A stretch of 64,000 nt of DNA. Origin: Paenibacillus dendritiformis (GTDB lineage Bacteria > Bacillota > Bacilli > Paenibacillales > Paenibacillaceae). Under the pieces are notes generated by a model, which was given only the letters and a program-made list of their open reading frames with translations, made no database searches and had not been told where the DNA came from. Below, piece by piece: positions 8,054-17,810 of the stretch (positions within the stretch are counted from its first letter, which is position 1; every line of letters begins with the position of its first letter). A program made the translations under genes and the position numbers. Where the stretch lies: assembly GCF_021654795.1 (NCBI RefSeq), contig NZ_AP025344.1, positions 5,456,501 to 5,520,500 of the forward strand, read 5' to 3'.

Positions 8054-8986
8054 TTATTCCGAGAAACGGATCGGCTGCGCCGTCTCATATTTCGCTTGCG
8101 TGCCGTTCCCCAGCTGTCCATAATCATTATTCGTTCCGTATGCCCACACATCTGCCCGTTCGAGTTGACGGACACATTGCTGCCGGCCGCCGCGACGCAA
8201 TCGGCCTTCTGATACAGATTGCCAGTCCGGAACGGATAAATAACCGAAGAAGAGCATCTCCTTATTTTTCGTCAGCAGGATGGCCCCGTTGGAGCCCGCC
8301 GTGACGGAAGCATAGGTTGGTTTATCCCAGTCTCCGTTCCGCCTTCCGGCCGCGATGGCCGCCATCTTCGGAAATCCCGGCAGCTGTGCCGCCGCATATT
8401 TCTTCTTCTGCACGATATTTTTCCATGACCAGACCGTACCGTCCTTCAGCACCGCATAGCTTCGCAAATTCCCCGCCGCGATCGCCTTCGCTTGGCCTAT
8501 GTCCAGCTTCCAAATCAAATCCTCGGGCTCAACCTCCTTCGTGCAGCTCAGCAGCTTCGCCCTTTCCTCCGCAGACATCAGGCCATTCGCCAGCTCGAAG
8601 CTGCCTTCGCGCTTAATGTCCGTCCAGTAAGTATGATCGCCCCATTCGACGGACACGTACCGGGCTCCCTCCACCTCCCCCATGGACGTCCTGACAAAGC
8701 CCTTCTCGTCGAACTCGCGAAATGTCACCTGGTTCGCCTATCCATCGCGCTGGAGCTAGGCGCCGATGACGACATACTGTCCATCCGGCATGGGCTTGCC
8801 GGCATACTCCGGCGCCAATACTTTCACATACAGCGTCCGATCCGGGGCCAAGAAGGCATTGAGCGAGACCGAGCCTCCATCCGCCGCCTTTGCCGCTTCC
8901 GCATGCAGCGCTGCCGCCACCGTCCACAGCAGCGCGATTAGCAACCTCAGCGCTAGGGTCCCGCTTCTTTTTCTCTTGCATGCCAT
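8054..8986 (-). pseudogene. Decayed secreted RCC1-repeat protein
   Basis: The 5' part (8986-8759) encodes a signal peptide (KRKRSG, hydrophobic core, AEA) and ends VVIGA before a TAG. After 14 bases and a second in-frame TAG, the same frame resumes as VTFREFDEKGF and runs to 8054 with RCC1-like pieces (LRSYAVLKDGTVWSW, WAYGTNNDYGQLGNG). Between about 8145 and 8215 the best protein reading moves to another frame (ADCVAAAGSNVSVNSNGQM) and then returns, which implies a one-base and a two-base insertion that compensate. The two stops could likewise come from a pair of small indels. The gene is therefore broken, or the sequence has clustered errors. Its terminator is still intact. An intact form would be an exported beta-propeller-like protein of about 310 residues. 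Confidence 0.75.
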
Positions 8987-9105
8987 TCCGCTATCCCCCG
9001 GTATCTAGGTATATAGCCACAATTCTTTGTCGGGAAAATATAACTAACTTATGAGGCGTTAAGCCCCTTCCAAACACATCATTCAGCAGATGGGACTTCC
9101 CGAAG

Positions 9106-10059
9106 TCATCTTGCGATAATATTTCGAGGATGAGACAGGATGCGTTCCCCTTCCCGCTCGACAATCTGGATGAAGATATCGGCGATGCCGGGATCGAATT
9201 GCGTCCCTTTATGCTTGCGAATCTCCTCCAGGGCGCAGCGGATATCGGCCTCGGGCCGGTAGATCCGCCTTGACGTCATCGCGTCGAAGGAATCGGCCAC
9301 GGCCATAATGCGCGCCGCCAGCGGAATCTCGCTCCCCCGCAATCCATGCGGATATCCGGTCCCGTCATAGCGTTCGTGATGGAACAGAATCATGTCGAGA
9401 ACGCCGTTTTTTTGAAAGCAAGAAATATGCTTCACCATCTCATAGCCGATGACGGGATGCCGCTTAATGACCTCATACTCTTCCATCGTCAGCTTGGACG
9501 GCTTGTTCAGAATCGATTCGGGCACGCCTATTTTTCCGATATCGTGCAGGAGGCCGCCGATATAAATATGGCCGCACAGCTTGCGCTTCAGCCCCATCTC
9601 TGTCGCGATGCATACGGCATAATAAGCCACATTCTCCGAATGGAAGGCCGTATACGGATCTCTCGAATCCAGCGACTTGGCTAAGGTCAGCGTCAGGTTG
9701 AGCGTATTCTCTTTTTCGCGGATGTAATATTTAATGGCAAAAGATATCGATAAAATCGCTAATAAATGAATAAGAGCTTGGGATATAAACACATTGGCAC
9801 GCGGGAACGGAAAAGGAGCCAACGCGTAATGGAGCCATGTAATCACTGCCGCCGCGAGAAGCTGCAGCAGCGGAATGCGCCAGAACCCGAATCCGGCAAG
9901 CACGATATCGACGAGATACCAGACGAACATATCCTGATCCGGGTAGAGGAATCCGTCAATCCATATCGTAAGCGATAAACAGAATACGTACAGTACAATA
10001 AACAGGATGGGCCGCTCCCACCACATTTTCAGTAATCTTCTTTGCGCAAAATGAACCAT
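9106..10059 (-). CDS. Membrane HD-GYP domain protein
   Basis: About 317 residues. The N-terminal 120 residues hold about four to five hydrophobic segments (ILFIVLYVFCLSLTIWI, YLVDIVLAGFGFW, LLQLLAAAVITWLHYAL, ALIHLLAILSISFAI). A cytoplasmic HD-GYP domain follows, with HDIGKIGVP near residue 171, HHERYDGTGYP about 50 residues later, and ARIMAVADSFDAMTS. These are the metal and nucleotide-binding motifs of cyclic-di-GMP phosphodiesterases, so it probably lowers cyclic-di-GMP in response to a membrane signal. The ATG at 10059 is chosen because AAGGTGG precedes it; a TTG at 10083 is the alternative. It stands alone between unrelated genes. Confidence 0.88.
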   Translation of the reverse strand: MVHFAQRRLLKMWWERPILFIVLYVFCLSLTIWIDGFLYPDQDMFVWYLVDIVLAGFGFWRIPLLQLLAAAVITWLHYALAPFPFPRANVFISQALIHLLAILSISFAIKYYIREKENTLNLTLTLAKSLDSRDPYTAFHSENVAYYAVCIATEMGLKRKLCGHIYIGGLLHDIGKIGVPESILNKPSKLTMEEYEVIKRHPVIGYEMVKHISCFQKNGVLDMILFHHERYDGTGYPHGLRGSEIPLAARIMAVADSFDAMTSRRIYRPEADIRCALEEIRKHKGTQFDPGIADIFIQIVEREGERILSHPRNIIAR

Positions 10060-10318
10060 ATTCCACCTTATCTCGGGATCCAAGGTTGAGCGGACACGTT
10101 CCCGCTCTCCTTCATTGCCTGGCCTTCTTCTCCGTTCGCACGCTGCGTTCCTGATCTCACACCAGGCGATTCCCGAATTGTACTACCTGCTTGTTGATGC
10201 CTTCATATACAAAAGCCGCTTGACTTCGCGGGCTTGCACGCGGCCTCCCGGGCCGGAAGCTCATCGAAGAATCGATAACCGCAGCCCATTGCTTCTCCTT
10301 CAGCGGCATGGTGATGAC

Positions 10319-10780
10319 TTACCCGATATGCCGCCTCGCGAACTGCTCCTCCGATTCCACTTCGATTCCGTGCCTTCTCAAGAGCGCAGCGGTTACGCCG
10401 AGCCCTGCCTTCGCCTTGCCAGCGAATTCTCCATTATAAATCATCGAGCTTCCGCAAGAAGGACTGTATTCCTTGAGCACGACGAGCGTGGCCTTCATCG
10501 CTTGGGCCTGTCTCAGTGTCTCCCGGGCTCCTTCGACGTACATGGCGGTCACGTCTCTGCCTGTTCGCTCGATGACGCGGGCCTTCCCGTCCAGGACATC
10601 CTCCCCGTCTCCGCCGATAATCTCGGCCGGTTCCCGGGGAGTCGCGAAGCCTCCCAGCAGCTCCGGGCAGGCGGTAACGGCCTTCCCTTGCTCCAGCAGC
10701 CTCGCGATGCGATGATCGAGTCGGTGCGTTCCATCATATCTTACTTCCAATCCGGCCAGACAAGCACTGACGATAATCAC
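10319..10780 (-). CDS. DUF523 family protein
   Basis: A 153-residue protein that opens VSACLAGLEVRYDG and contains TACPELLGGFATPREPAEI and KEYSPSCGSSMIY, the conserved cysteine-containing motifs of the DUF523 (YbbK-like) family. The conserved cysteines suggest a metal or redox site, but the biochemical role is not established. Translation starts at a GTG behind GAGGAAG. No operon partner is evident. Confidence 0.85.
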   Translation of the reverse strand: MIIVSACLAGLEVRYDGTHRLDHRIARLLEQGKAVTACPELLGGFATPREPAEIIGGDGEDVLDGKARVIERTGRDVTAMYVEGARETLRQAQAMKATLVVLKEYSPSCGSSMIYNGEFAGKAKAGLGVTAALLRRHGIEVESEEQFARRHIG

Positions 10781-10949
10781 GTTTCTTCCTCTTTTCTATT
10801 CGATTCGAATCTGCAGCTAGCAAGCGCCTATCTATTTTACCGCGACAACTTGCAGGAATAAACAAAAAACCGAGAAAAAAACAGGAGAAAATTCCTGAAT
10901 TCCGCACGGTCAATCTCTTTTTCTAGTCATGGACGCAGACATGGGGACA

Positions 10950-10975
10950 AAAAAGAAGCCGAGGGGCCTCTGGCT
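10950..10975 (-). terminator. Terminator of the 11 kb TetR gene
   Basis: On the minus strand AGCCAGAGG pairs with CCTCGGCT around a two-base centre, followed by TCTTTTTTG. It lies 45 bases past the TetR stop. Confidence 0.75.
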
Positions 10976-11020
10976 CAACGCCTGAGACCGTCTCGACTTC
11001 CGCCGGCTATGGCTGCTTCG

Positions 11021-11623
11021 TCACCGTGACGCAAGCAGATGATGCAGAGCCTTCTTATATAAATAGGGGGGCATGCTCTCGTCGCCAATATAACTGAATA
11101 TGGCCAGGCCATTTTCCAGAGCCAGAATCGTCCATGCAATGTCATCCGCCGATAACGCCGTTCCGCCCTTCTCCCTCGAGATCAGTTGCCCAATGGACCC
11201 TGAAATTTGCGCGACGGATTCCGTGAGCATGCGCGACCATTTGTGGCGCACCGCTTCTTCGCGCATCGCGTACAGCAAAAACTCGATATACAGCATATTC
11301 CAGGTCCGGTTTCGCTTCTTCACCGTTCCGAAGCAAGCATCCATCGCGTCAATGAACTGGGAGATGGAATGCTGCCGCTCGATGACTTGCCGAATATTAT
11401 CAACTTGCAACAGCATCTGCTGCTCCAATATGGCGAGAAAAAGCTCTTCTTTCGACTTGAAATGAGCATACACGGCCCCTTTGCTAAAGCCCGCATGCTC
11501 TGCGATTTTATCTACAGAAGCGCCGTGGAAGCCGAACTGGGCAAAGATCTCGATCGCCGACTCGATAAGCAATTGCCGCGTTTCCTGTTTACGTTGTTCC
11601 TGGGTTAATCTCCGTCTGCCCAT
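11021..11623 (-). CDS. TetR/AcrR family regulator
   Basis: About 200 residues. The N-terminal helix-turn-helix is canonical: LLIESAIEIFAQFGFHGASVDKIAEHAGFSKGAVYAHFKSKEELF. The start at 11623 (MGRRRLTQEQ) follows GAGGGAGGAAG, unlike the in-frame start at 11656. The gene is divergent from the heme O synthase gene across about 110 bases holding the A/T-rich inverted repeat TATATATTCTAATTCGTATA near 11680-11703, a plausible operator. It may regulate itself and the farnesyltransferase gene, which is an inference from arrangement only. Confidence 0.87.
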   Translation of the reverse strand: MGRRRLTQEQRKQETRQLLIESAIEIFAQFGFHGASVDKIAEHAGFSKGAVYAHFKSKEELFLAILEQQMLLQVDNIRQVIERQHSISQFIDAMDACFGTVKKRNRTWNMLYIEFLLYAMREEAVRHKWSRMLTESVAQISGSIGQLISREKGGTALSADDIAWTILALENGLAIFSYIGDESMPPYLYKKALHHLLASR

Positions 11624-11734
11624 GGTTCTTCCTCCCTCACTTGACAATGATACCACACCCCATTAACATACCACATAGTATATATATTCTAATTCGTATA
11701 TAAAATAAAATTCATCACAAGGGAGAGGTTCATT

Positions 11735-12646
11735 ATGCGAAGGGCGCTTGACGTTCCACAGCAAGAGCGGACTCGGACGGCCATCTTGGCCCAGACGGTC
11801 AAGAGCGGAATTATCATATCCAACCTGATTCCGATGTTCGCCGGGTTGACGTTGGCCTTATATACCTATCATCTGAGCTTGGCGGAGAAGCTGCCGGAGA
11901 TGATACTGGCCTTGATGGGATCGGTGTTCGTCATGGGCGCGGCCGGAGCCTTCAATAACCTGTATGACCGGGATATCGACTCCATCATGAAGAGAACCAA
12001 AAACAGGCCGACGGTGACCGGGGAAATCCAGCCGGCGTCCGTGCTCTGGCTTGGCATCGCCGCTTCTATTCTTGGTCTGGCGGCCTTATATTTGGCCACG
12101 CCGCTGGCCGCATTGCTCGGTTTTCTCGGTTTGTTCTTTTACACGGTTCCCTATACGATGTGGAGCAAAAGAAAGACGGTCTACAATACGGAGATAGGCA
12201 GCATTGCCGGAGCGATGCCCCCGCTTATCGGATGGGCCGCGATCTATCCGGACCTGGCCCATCCTGCGATTATCGGACTTTTTGTACACGCTGTCATCTG
12301 GCAGATGCCCCACTTCTATGCGATCGCGATCCGCAAGCATGAAGAGTACAGGGCGGCGAACATCCCGATGCTTCCCGTCGTCAAAGGCATCCACAGAACC
12401 TATATCCAGACGAATCTGTATTTGACGGCTCTCATTTTGGCAAGCTGTCTGTTCTGGCCGCTAAGCCTCGGCCTGATGCTGGTCGCTTTGCTGTCGAGTG
12501 TCTCTTGGCTGTTGCTCAGCCTGGTCGGGTATCGAAAAATGGACTCCGAGAGATGGGCCAGATCCATGTTTTTATTCTCGCTTTTTCATATGACTGTTTT
12601 GTTCTCCACCGTAATTATCTATTCTTTGATCGGCATATTGCTGTGA
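11735..12646 (+). CDS. ctaB: Protoheme IX farnesyltransferase (heme O synthase)
   Basis: A 303-residue integral membrane UbiA-type prenyltransferase. The first Asp-rich motif, NNLYDRDIDSIMKRTKNRP (about residues 74-92), is characteristic of CyoE/CtaB. The second active-site region includes MPHFYAIAIRKHEEYRAANIPMLPVV, the typical CtaB signature. Nine or so hydrophobic segments follow the expected topology. It adds a farnesyl group to protoheme IX, the first step toward heme A for cytochrome aa3 oxidases. It lies apart from other cta genes, so this may be a second, stand-alone copy. GGGAGAGG precedes the ATG. Confidence 0.92.
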   Translation: MRRALDVPQQERTRTAILAQTVKSGIIISNLIPMFAGLTLALYTYHLSLAEKLPEMILALMGSVFVMGAAGAFNNLYDRDIDSIMKRTKNRPTVTGEIQPASVLWLGIAASILGLAALYLATPLAALLGFLGLFFYTVPYTMWSKRKTVYNTEIGSIAGAMPPLIGWAAIYPDLAHPAIIGLFVHAVIWQMPHFYAIAIRKHEEYRAANIPMLPVVKGIHRTYIQTNLYLTALILASCLFWPLSLGLMLVALLSSVSWLLLSLVGYRKMDSERWARSMFLFSLFHMTVLFSTVIIYSLIGILL

Positions 12647-12706
12647 GCCCCGATGCATAGGAAAAACTCTGATGCCGCAGATCTTCATAGCCGGCGCGTG
12701 ACCTTG

Positions 12707-13516
12707 TCAGCCGTGATTCTGATGGTATCCGCGCTGGCGCGGCAGCGCCATCTTCACCTGGCCGCGTCCCGCTTGAACCATTGGGCTGCGGCCGGCATGC
12801 GGCTGCCCTTGAAGCTCGTCTACACGCACGCATCGATAACCCTGCAGACGCAGCTTGGCAAGAACCTCCCGCAGACTCTTCAGCATTTGCCGCGGAGCAT
12901 CCTCGTCCGCCCCGGCCGTGTCGCCGCTGTCATGCAGCAGCACGATGGAGCCGGGCTTGATGTTCCGCAGCAGCCTTCGCGTCAACCGCCCCGCATCCGT
13001 GCCGCGCATCCAATCCCACCCCATCACGGACCAGAGAACGATCCGGTACGTTTTGCGCAGCAAGAACCAGTCTCCTCCATTCATCATCCCCCATGGCGGC
13101 CGATAACAAACGGGGCGTTCTCCGACGAGGCGCTCGACAATATCGGCCGTTCGCTCCACATGCCGCTCCCTCACCTGCCAGGGCGACATCAACCAATTGG
13201 GCAGATGCGAATAGTTGTGTATCCCGAGCTGATGGCCTTCGAGATAGATGCGCCTCGTCAAATCCGGATACTGCTCCGCCTTGCTGCCCAGCACGAAAAA
13301 GGTGGCCTTCGCCCCATGCTCCTGGAGCAAATCAAGCAGTTGGGGAGTGTACCGCGGATCAGGCCCGTCATCAAAGGTAAGGGCGATCCGCGCCGCAGGC
13401 TTTCCTTTTCTTAAGACACCAATCCCGCATATTCTCGTTATGACAAATGGGAGCCCCATGTAAAAGACGATCAGCACCAGAATCAACAGCGCTCCGCCAA
13501 GCATCAGCTTTGGCAT
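12707..13516 (-). CDS. Polysaccharide deacetylase (NodB domain)
   Basis: About 269 residues from the ATG at 13516. An N-terminal hydrophobic anchor (LMLGGALLILVLIVFYMGLPFVI) is followed by a NodB homology domain: ALTFDDGPDPRYT near residue 45, HQLGIHNYSH with the metal His pair, and CYRPPWGMMNG. SIVLLHDSG gives the late catalytic His motif. It is a carbohydrate esterase 4 family enzyme, likely acting on peptidoglycan or another amino-sugar polymer outside the membrane. The start overlaps the upstream YkoP-like gene by 13 bases, which implies translational coupling; the ribosome site is weak. Confidence 0.87.
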   Translation of the reverse strand: MPKLMLGGALLILVLIVFYMGLPFVITRICGIGVLRKGKPAARIALTFDDGPDPRYTPQLLDLLQEHGAKATFFVLGSKAEQYPDLTRRIYLEGHQLGIHNYSHLPNWLMSPWQVRERHVERTADIVERLVGERPVCYRPPWGMMNGGDWFLLRKTYRIVLWSVMGWDWMRGTDAGRLTRRLLRNIKPGSIVLLHDSGDTAGADEDAPRQMLKSLREVLAKLRLQGYRCVRVDELQGQPHAGRSPMVQAGRGQVKMALPRQRGYHQNHG

Positions 13517-14115
13517 GGAATCACATCTTGGCGGTACCGCTCCAGTAAAGACCGCTTCGTCATCATCAATACCATCGGATTGAGCTTCCCGCTGTTCTGC
13601 TTCACTCTTCGCGTGCCGCTTGGATGCATTACCGCCAGCAAGAGGCGAAGATAGTGCGTCGTCGTCCAGCGGAGCCATTTGGACTTCATCGGGTGGAGCT
13701 CAAAGCCCAATCCATAAATTATGCCGCGATGGAGCAAGGTGATGCCCGTTAGCGCGGTGACCTTCCCAAGCTCGGGCGTGCCGTCGATGGCCCTGCTGAT
13801 CTGATGGAGCGCCTCGCGCAGCTGCCGCGCCGTCATCAAGGCGGCCCGATTCGGCCCGTGAGAACGGGACAGCTCCAGCACCTGCCTGTTATCCAGATGG
13901 AGCTCCCCTACCCAATCGCCGGGATGCACCCATTGTCCGTCATTGCATTGCATGCTGCGCCCATGATAGCGTCTTACGACAAGCTTGCATATCCCATATT
14001 GGGATACGGATACGCTTCTTGCCTTCGTAATCAGATCAAACGCCCGCTCCCACATCATCCATAGACCTTGCACGCATGCTTTTGAAGTTGATGCCAACAC
14101 ACTCAATCCCGTCAC
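13504..14115 (-). CDS. YkoP-like protein
   Basis: A 203-residue soluble protein with LVVRRYHGRSMQCNDG, VGELHLDNRQVLEL and a long helical C-terminal half. The pattern and its coupling to a polysaccharide deacetylase resemble the YkoP family, which I recall as a partner of deacetylases or glycosyltransferases in Bacillales. No enzymatic motif is evident. The GTG start at 14115 has AAGGAAA upstream. It overlaps the deacetylase start, so the two products are likely made together and may act on the same polymer. Confidence 0.65.
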   Translation of the reverse strand: MTGLSVLASTSKACVQGLWMMWERAFDLITKARSVSVSQYGICKLVVRRYHGRSMQCNDGQWVHPGDWVGELHLDNRQVLELSRSHGPNRAALMTARQLREALHQISRAIDGTPELGKVTALTGITLLHRGIIYGLGFELHPMKSKWLRWTTTHYLRLLLAVMHPSGTRRVKQNSGKLNPMVLMMTKRSLLERYRQDVIPCQS

Positions 14116-14505
14116 CTGTTTCCTTCGTAAAATAAGTTCATTTCCCTAGGAGGCCGCCCCCAGCCATTACCGGCTTCAGGCACAGCCCCGTACCCGTTAC
14201 TCATTTGACGTACCTCTTCCCGGTTACCCCTTTTCCTCGTAACCAGCAATCCGATTCCGCTGAAGCTTGATGCGCCATCTCTCCCCCCCTCCCTGGTTGG
14301 TTATCTTACACATCGATATGCTCGATGCGGCGTATCGACAAGTCCCTCGTTTCGTTACAACTTCATTATAGGAATCGATGTTTGCTTATTTCTTACTCGA
14401 TTCTTACAAATTTCTTATGATGCGCCTTGAGAGGCGCGGCAAAAAAAATAAAAAAATGCGATCTATTTCACAGACATGCCGGCCGTCAAGCCGTAAACTA
14501 AAAAT
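14116..14505. other. Divergent intergenic region without a gene
   Basis: No coding frame with a ribosome site was found. It must hold the promoter of the minus-strand YkoP-like/deacetylase pair and, at its right end, that of the TetR/P-type ATPase operon. Confidence 0.4.
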
Positions 14506-14523
14506 CAAGCAAGTACTTACTTG
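14506..14523. promoter_or_regulatory. Probable TetR operator
   Basis: CAAGCAAGTACTTACTTG is an inverted repeat centred on AGTACT with one mismatched pair. It ends 24 bases before the GTG of the TetR gene and just ahead of its ribosome site, the usual place for an autoregulatory TetR operator. Confidence 0.6.
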
Positions 14524-14547
14524 ACTAATAGAAAGGAGAGCTCTTCT

Positions 14548-15123
14548 GTGAAACAGACGGTTAGAGAAAAAATGCTGTCGGCCGCCTTGGAAAATATGGC
14601 GGTGCATGGATTCAAGGGTACGACAACCAAATGTATCGCCCGGCAGGCAGCCATTAATGAAGCAACGATATTCAAGCATTTCAAAGGCAAAGATGATCTC
14701 ATTCATGAAGCGCTGGAACAACAAATGACCAGGATCAAAACAAAAATCGACACCTTTTTCCACGCCGACCATGAAAACATTCGCGAACTTCTGCTGGCGA
14801 AGATTGATTTTATCCATGAGATATACGAAGAGCATAAAGCGTTCTTCTTGGTCACCATTAGAGAAATGGGCAGCAAAGAGCTGGAATTTATGTATCCTTC
14901 GATCTTCGAATATATCACGGAGGAACTTGAAAAAGAGATTGCCAAGATGGCGGACGACTCCATCACCGAGGATGAAATCAGCGGCATCGCGCTCATCGCG
15001 AACAGTGTGCTGCTCACCCTTATTCTTGAGAAAGTGAAGGCAGAATCTTTTGGCCACCCCGTTCGACTGGATATGAAAAAGGAAATGCTCGTTGAATTTT
15101 TGCTTCGCCTCTGGGGCGGATAG
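14548..15123 (+). CDS. TetR family regulator of the P-type ATPase operon
   Basis: About 191 residues from the GTG at 14548, which follows AAAGGAG at good spacing. The DNA-binding domain reads MLSAALENMAVHGFKGTTTKCIARQAAINEATIFKHFKGKDDLI. The C-terminal part is helical and acidic. The P-type ATPase gene begins 24 bases after its stop, and a palindromic operator precedes it, so the most economical reading is a self-regulated operon that controls cation export. The inducer is unknown. Confidence 0.85.
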   Translation: MKQTVREKMLSAALENMAVHGFKGTTTKCIARQAAINEATIFKHFKGKDDLIHEALEQQMTRIKTKIDTFFHADHENIRELLLAKIDFIHEIYEEHKAFFLVTIREMGSKELEFMYPSIFEYITEELEKEIAKMADDSITEDEISGIALIANSVLLTLILEKVKAESFGHPVRLDMKKEMLVEFLLRLWGG

Positions 15124-15147
15124 ATTTCATAAAGAGAGGTGCATTGA

Positions 15148-17799
15148 ATGAAATGGATGGAGAGAACACGGGAGGATATCTTTAAGACGCTTCGGACAAA
15201 CAAAGAGAACGGACTAAGCAGCAAGCAGGCAGCGGAGATGCTGGCGCAAAAGGGCTACAATGAGTTCGAAGAAGAGAAGAAAGAGAACATCTGGGCGAAG
15301 CTCCTGCATCAATTGTCAGAGGTTACCACGTTAATCCTGATTGTCGCCGCCATCATTTCCACTTATCTGGCGGTAACGGAGGGGCATGACTATGCGGAGC
15401 CGATCGTCATCCTCGCCATCGTCATCCTGAATGCGGTGCTCGGCATCCGTCAGGAGGTTAGCGCCGAAAAGGCGCTGGATGCTCTCAAAAATATGAATGC
15501 TCCTCTGGCCAAGGTGGTGCGCGATGGCATGCTGCAGCCCATCAATGCGAAAGAGCTCGTACCCGGCGATATTATCGTGGTCGAAGCCGGAGATATGGTT
15601 CCGGCGGATGCCCGTATTATCGAGAGCTCCAACCTGCTAGTCGAGGAATCTGCCTTAACGGGCGAGAGTGTCCCATCGGAGAAAAACGCGAATGCAAAAG
15701 TGAAAGCATCCGCCCCGCTCGGTGACCGGGTGAATATGCTCTTCTCCGGCTGCCTGGTCACCAATGGCCGCGGCAGAGCCGTGGTCGTAGCCACCGGGAT
15801 GGAGACCGAGATGGGCAAGATCGCTTCCCTTCTCAACAATACGAAAAAGAGCAAGACTCCGCTTCAAAATCGCCTCATGGAGCTCGGGAAGAAGCTAAGC
15901 GTCGTGGCTGTCGCATCTGGCGCGCTTGTCTTCTTCATTGGCCTCATGCATGGCGAGACAATGATGGAAATGCTGATGACCGCCGTATCCCTGGCCGTAG
16001 CGGCCGTGCCGGAGACGCTGCCTGTCATCGTCACCATCACCCTGGCCTTCGGCATTCAGAACATGGTGAAGAAAAACGCCATCATTCGCCGCATTCCGGC
16101 GGTGGAGGCGCTCGGCAGCGCATCGGTCATCTGCTCCGACAAGACGGGAACGCTGACACAAAATCAGATGACGATTCAGCGGATCTGGGCGGCCTCTCAT
16201 GAGCCGAAGGAGGCCGGAGCTGTATTTAATGACGCCGAGAACGATCTTCTCGTCATGTTCAGCCTGGCAAGCAACGCATCCATCGAAGTACAGGATGGAG
16301 AAGAGACGGTGATCGGCGATCCGACCGAGTCCGCGATTATTCGCCTCATGCTGAATAAAGGGATGACCAAGGCAGAGCTTGAAGCGAAATATCCGCGTGT
16401 GCATGAGCTGCCCTTTGATTCTTCACGGAAGCTGATGACGGCGGTGCACCGCACCGCGGATGGTTATATCTCCATCACCAAGGGCGCGTTCGATCGGATT
16501 CCGCTGGATCCGAATGCGGCCTGCACGATGCAGCATCAAGCGCAGGCGAACCAGGTTCACGATCGATTCGCCGAGCAAGCCCTTCGCGTCCTTGCGCTGG
16601 GGTACAAGCACTATGATGAGCTCCCTGAGAGGCTGGACGCGGAAGAACTGGAGCAGGGTCTGCGCTTCGCCGGTCTCGTAGGCATGATTGATCCGCCGCG
16701 CCCGGAGAGCAAGGCTGCGGTGCAAGCCGCCAAGGATGCAGGAATTAAGACGGTCATGATCACGGGAGATCATATGGCCACGGCCTCGGCCATTGCCCGC
16801 GAGATTGGCATACTCGAAGACGGAGACCTCGCGATATCCGGCGAAGAGCTGGCGCGCATGTCCGACGAGGAGCTCGCGCGCAAGGTCAAAGATATTGCCG
16901 TATATGGCCGCGTGTCCCCGGAGGACAAGATTCGTATCGTCAAAGCTTGGCAGGCCAATGATGCTGTCGTCGCGATGACCGGCGACGGGGTGAATGACGC
17001 CCCTGCGTTGAAGGCTGCGGATGTCGGCACGGCTATGGGCATCACCGGAACAGATGTGGCGAAGAGCGCTTCGGACATGGTATTGACCGACGATAACTTC
17101 GCAACGATTGTCGATGCCGTGGGGGAAGGAAGACGCGTCTACGAAAATATACGCAAGACGATCTACTTCCTGCTCAGCTGCAACTTCTCTGAGATCATGA
17201 TCATGATTATTGCGATTCTGCTCGGTTGGGGAGCGCCGGTCATCGCGATTCAATTGCTCTTAATCAACGTCGTCGCTGACGGGATTCCAGGCTTCTGCTT
17301 GAGCCGCGAGAAGATGGAGCCAGATGCGATGCGGCAGAAGCCAGTCGCGAAGAATGCCGGCATCTTCTCGAATGGCTTGGGCAAGAAGATTGCCTTTCAA
17401 GCAACGGTTTACACGATTCTGACGTTAATTGGCTTCTATGTAGGGAACTTTGTACAAATCTCTGATCAAATCGGGCCGTCCTACGAAGTGGGACAGACGA
17501 TGGCCTTTGTCATCCTCGGCTGGTCCTCTGTCGTTCATATTTTCAATGTGCGCAGCAACACCTTGTCGATTTTCACGATCGGGTTCATGTCCAACCGGCC
17601 ATTGTTCTGGTGCGCGATGCTCTCACTGGCGATTGTATTCGGGGTAGCCGCGATCCCGGCGCTGATGGACATCTTCCACCTCGTCCCGCTGAGCTTGGCC
17701 CACTGGGCTCTGGTTGCGGTGCTGTCCGTCATCCCGCTCGTCGTGGTCGAGCTGATCAAGCTACAGAAGCGTGCGCGGCGAAGAGCAGCGCAAGCCTAG
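15148..17799 (+). CDS. Cation-transporting P-type ATPase, P2 class
   Basis: 883 residues with all P-type landmarks: N-terminal cation ATPase domain, LTGESVPSEK in the actuator domain (about residue 170), SDKTGTLTQNQ with the phosphorylated Asp (about 331), KGAFDRI in the nucleotide domain, MITGDH and TGDGVNDAPALK in the phosphorylation domain (about 611), and a C-terminal bundle of four to six membrane helices. It most resembles the Ca2+/SERCA-PMCA group. The helix-4 ion-binding motif reads PETLP where that group usually has PEGLP, so the ion preference should not be assumed. It is encoded with its own TetR regulator. Export of Ca2+ or another divalent ion is the likely role. Confidence 0.9.
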   Translation: MKWMERTREDIFKTLRTNKENGLSSKQAAEMLAQKGYNEFEEEKKENIWAKLLHQLSEVTTLILIVAAIISTYLAVTEGHDYAEPIVILAIVILNAVLGIRQEVSAEKALDALKNMNAPLAKVVRDGMLQPINAKELVPGDIIVVEAGDMVPADARIIESSNLLVEESALTGESVPSEKNANAKVKASAPLGDRVNMLFSGCLVTNGRGRAVVVATGMETEMGKIASLLNNTKKSKTPLQNRLMELGKKLSVVAVASGALVFFIGLMHGETMMEMLMTAVSLAVAAVPETLPVIVTITLAFGIQNMVKKNAIIRRIPAVEALGSASVICSDKTGTLTQNQMTIQRIWAASHEPKEAGAVFNDAENDLLVMFSLASNASIEVQDGEETVIGDPTESAIIRLMLNKGMTKAELEAKYPRVHELPFDSSRKLMTAVHRTADGYISITKGAFDRIPLDPNAACTMQHQAQANQVHDRFAEQALRVLALGYKHYDELPERLDAEELEQGLRFAGLVGMIDPPRPESKAAVQAAKDAGIKTVMITGDHMATASAIAREIGILEDGDLAISGEELARMSDEELARKVKDIAVYGRVSPEDKIRIVKAWQANDAVVAMTGDGVNDAPALKAADVGTAMGITGTDVAKSASDMVLTDDNFATIVDAVGEGRRVYENIRKTIYFLLSCNFSEIMIMIIAILLGWGAPVIAIQLLLINVVADGIPGFCLSREKMEPDAMRQKPVAKNAGIFSNGLGKKIAFQATVYTILTLIGFYVGNFVQISDQIGPSYEVGQTMAFVILGWSSVVHIFNVRSNTLSIFTIGFMSNRPLFWCAMLSLAIVFGVAAIPALMDIFHLVPLSLAHWALVAVLSVIPLVVVELIKLQKRARRRAAQA

Positions 17800-17810
17800 A
17801 TTGGAAATGC

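Noticed and set aside
11680-11703. A firm operator call for the TetR/ctaB intergenic repeat
   Set aside because: TATATA arms are common in A/T-rich promoters. It is mentioned with the TetR gene but not listed as a separate site.
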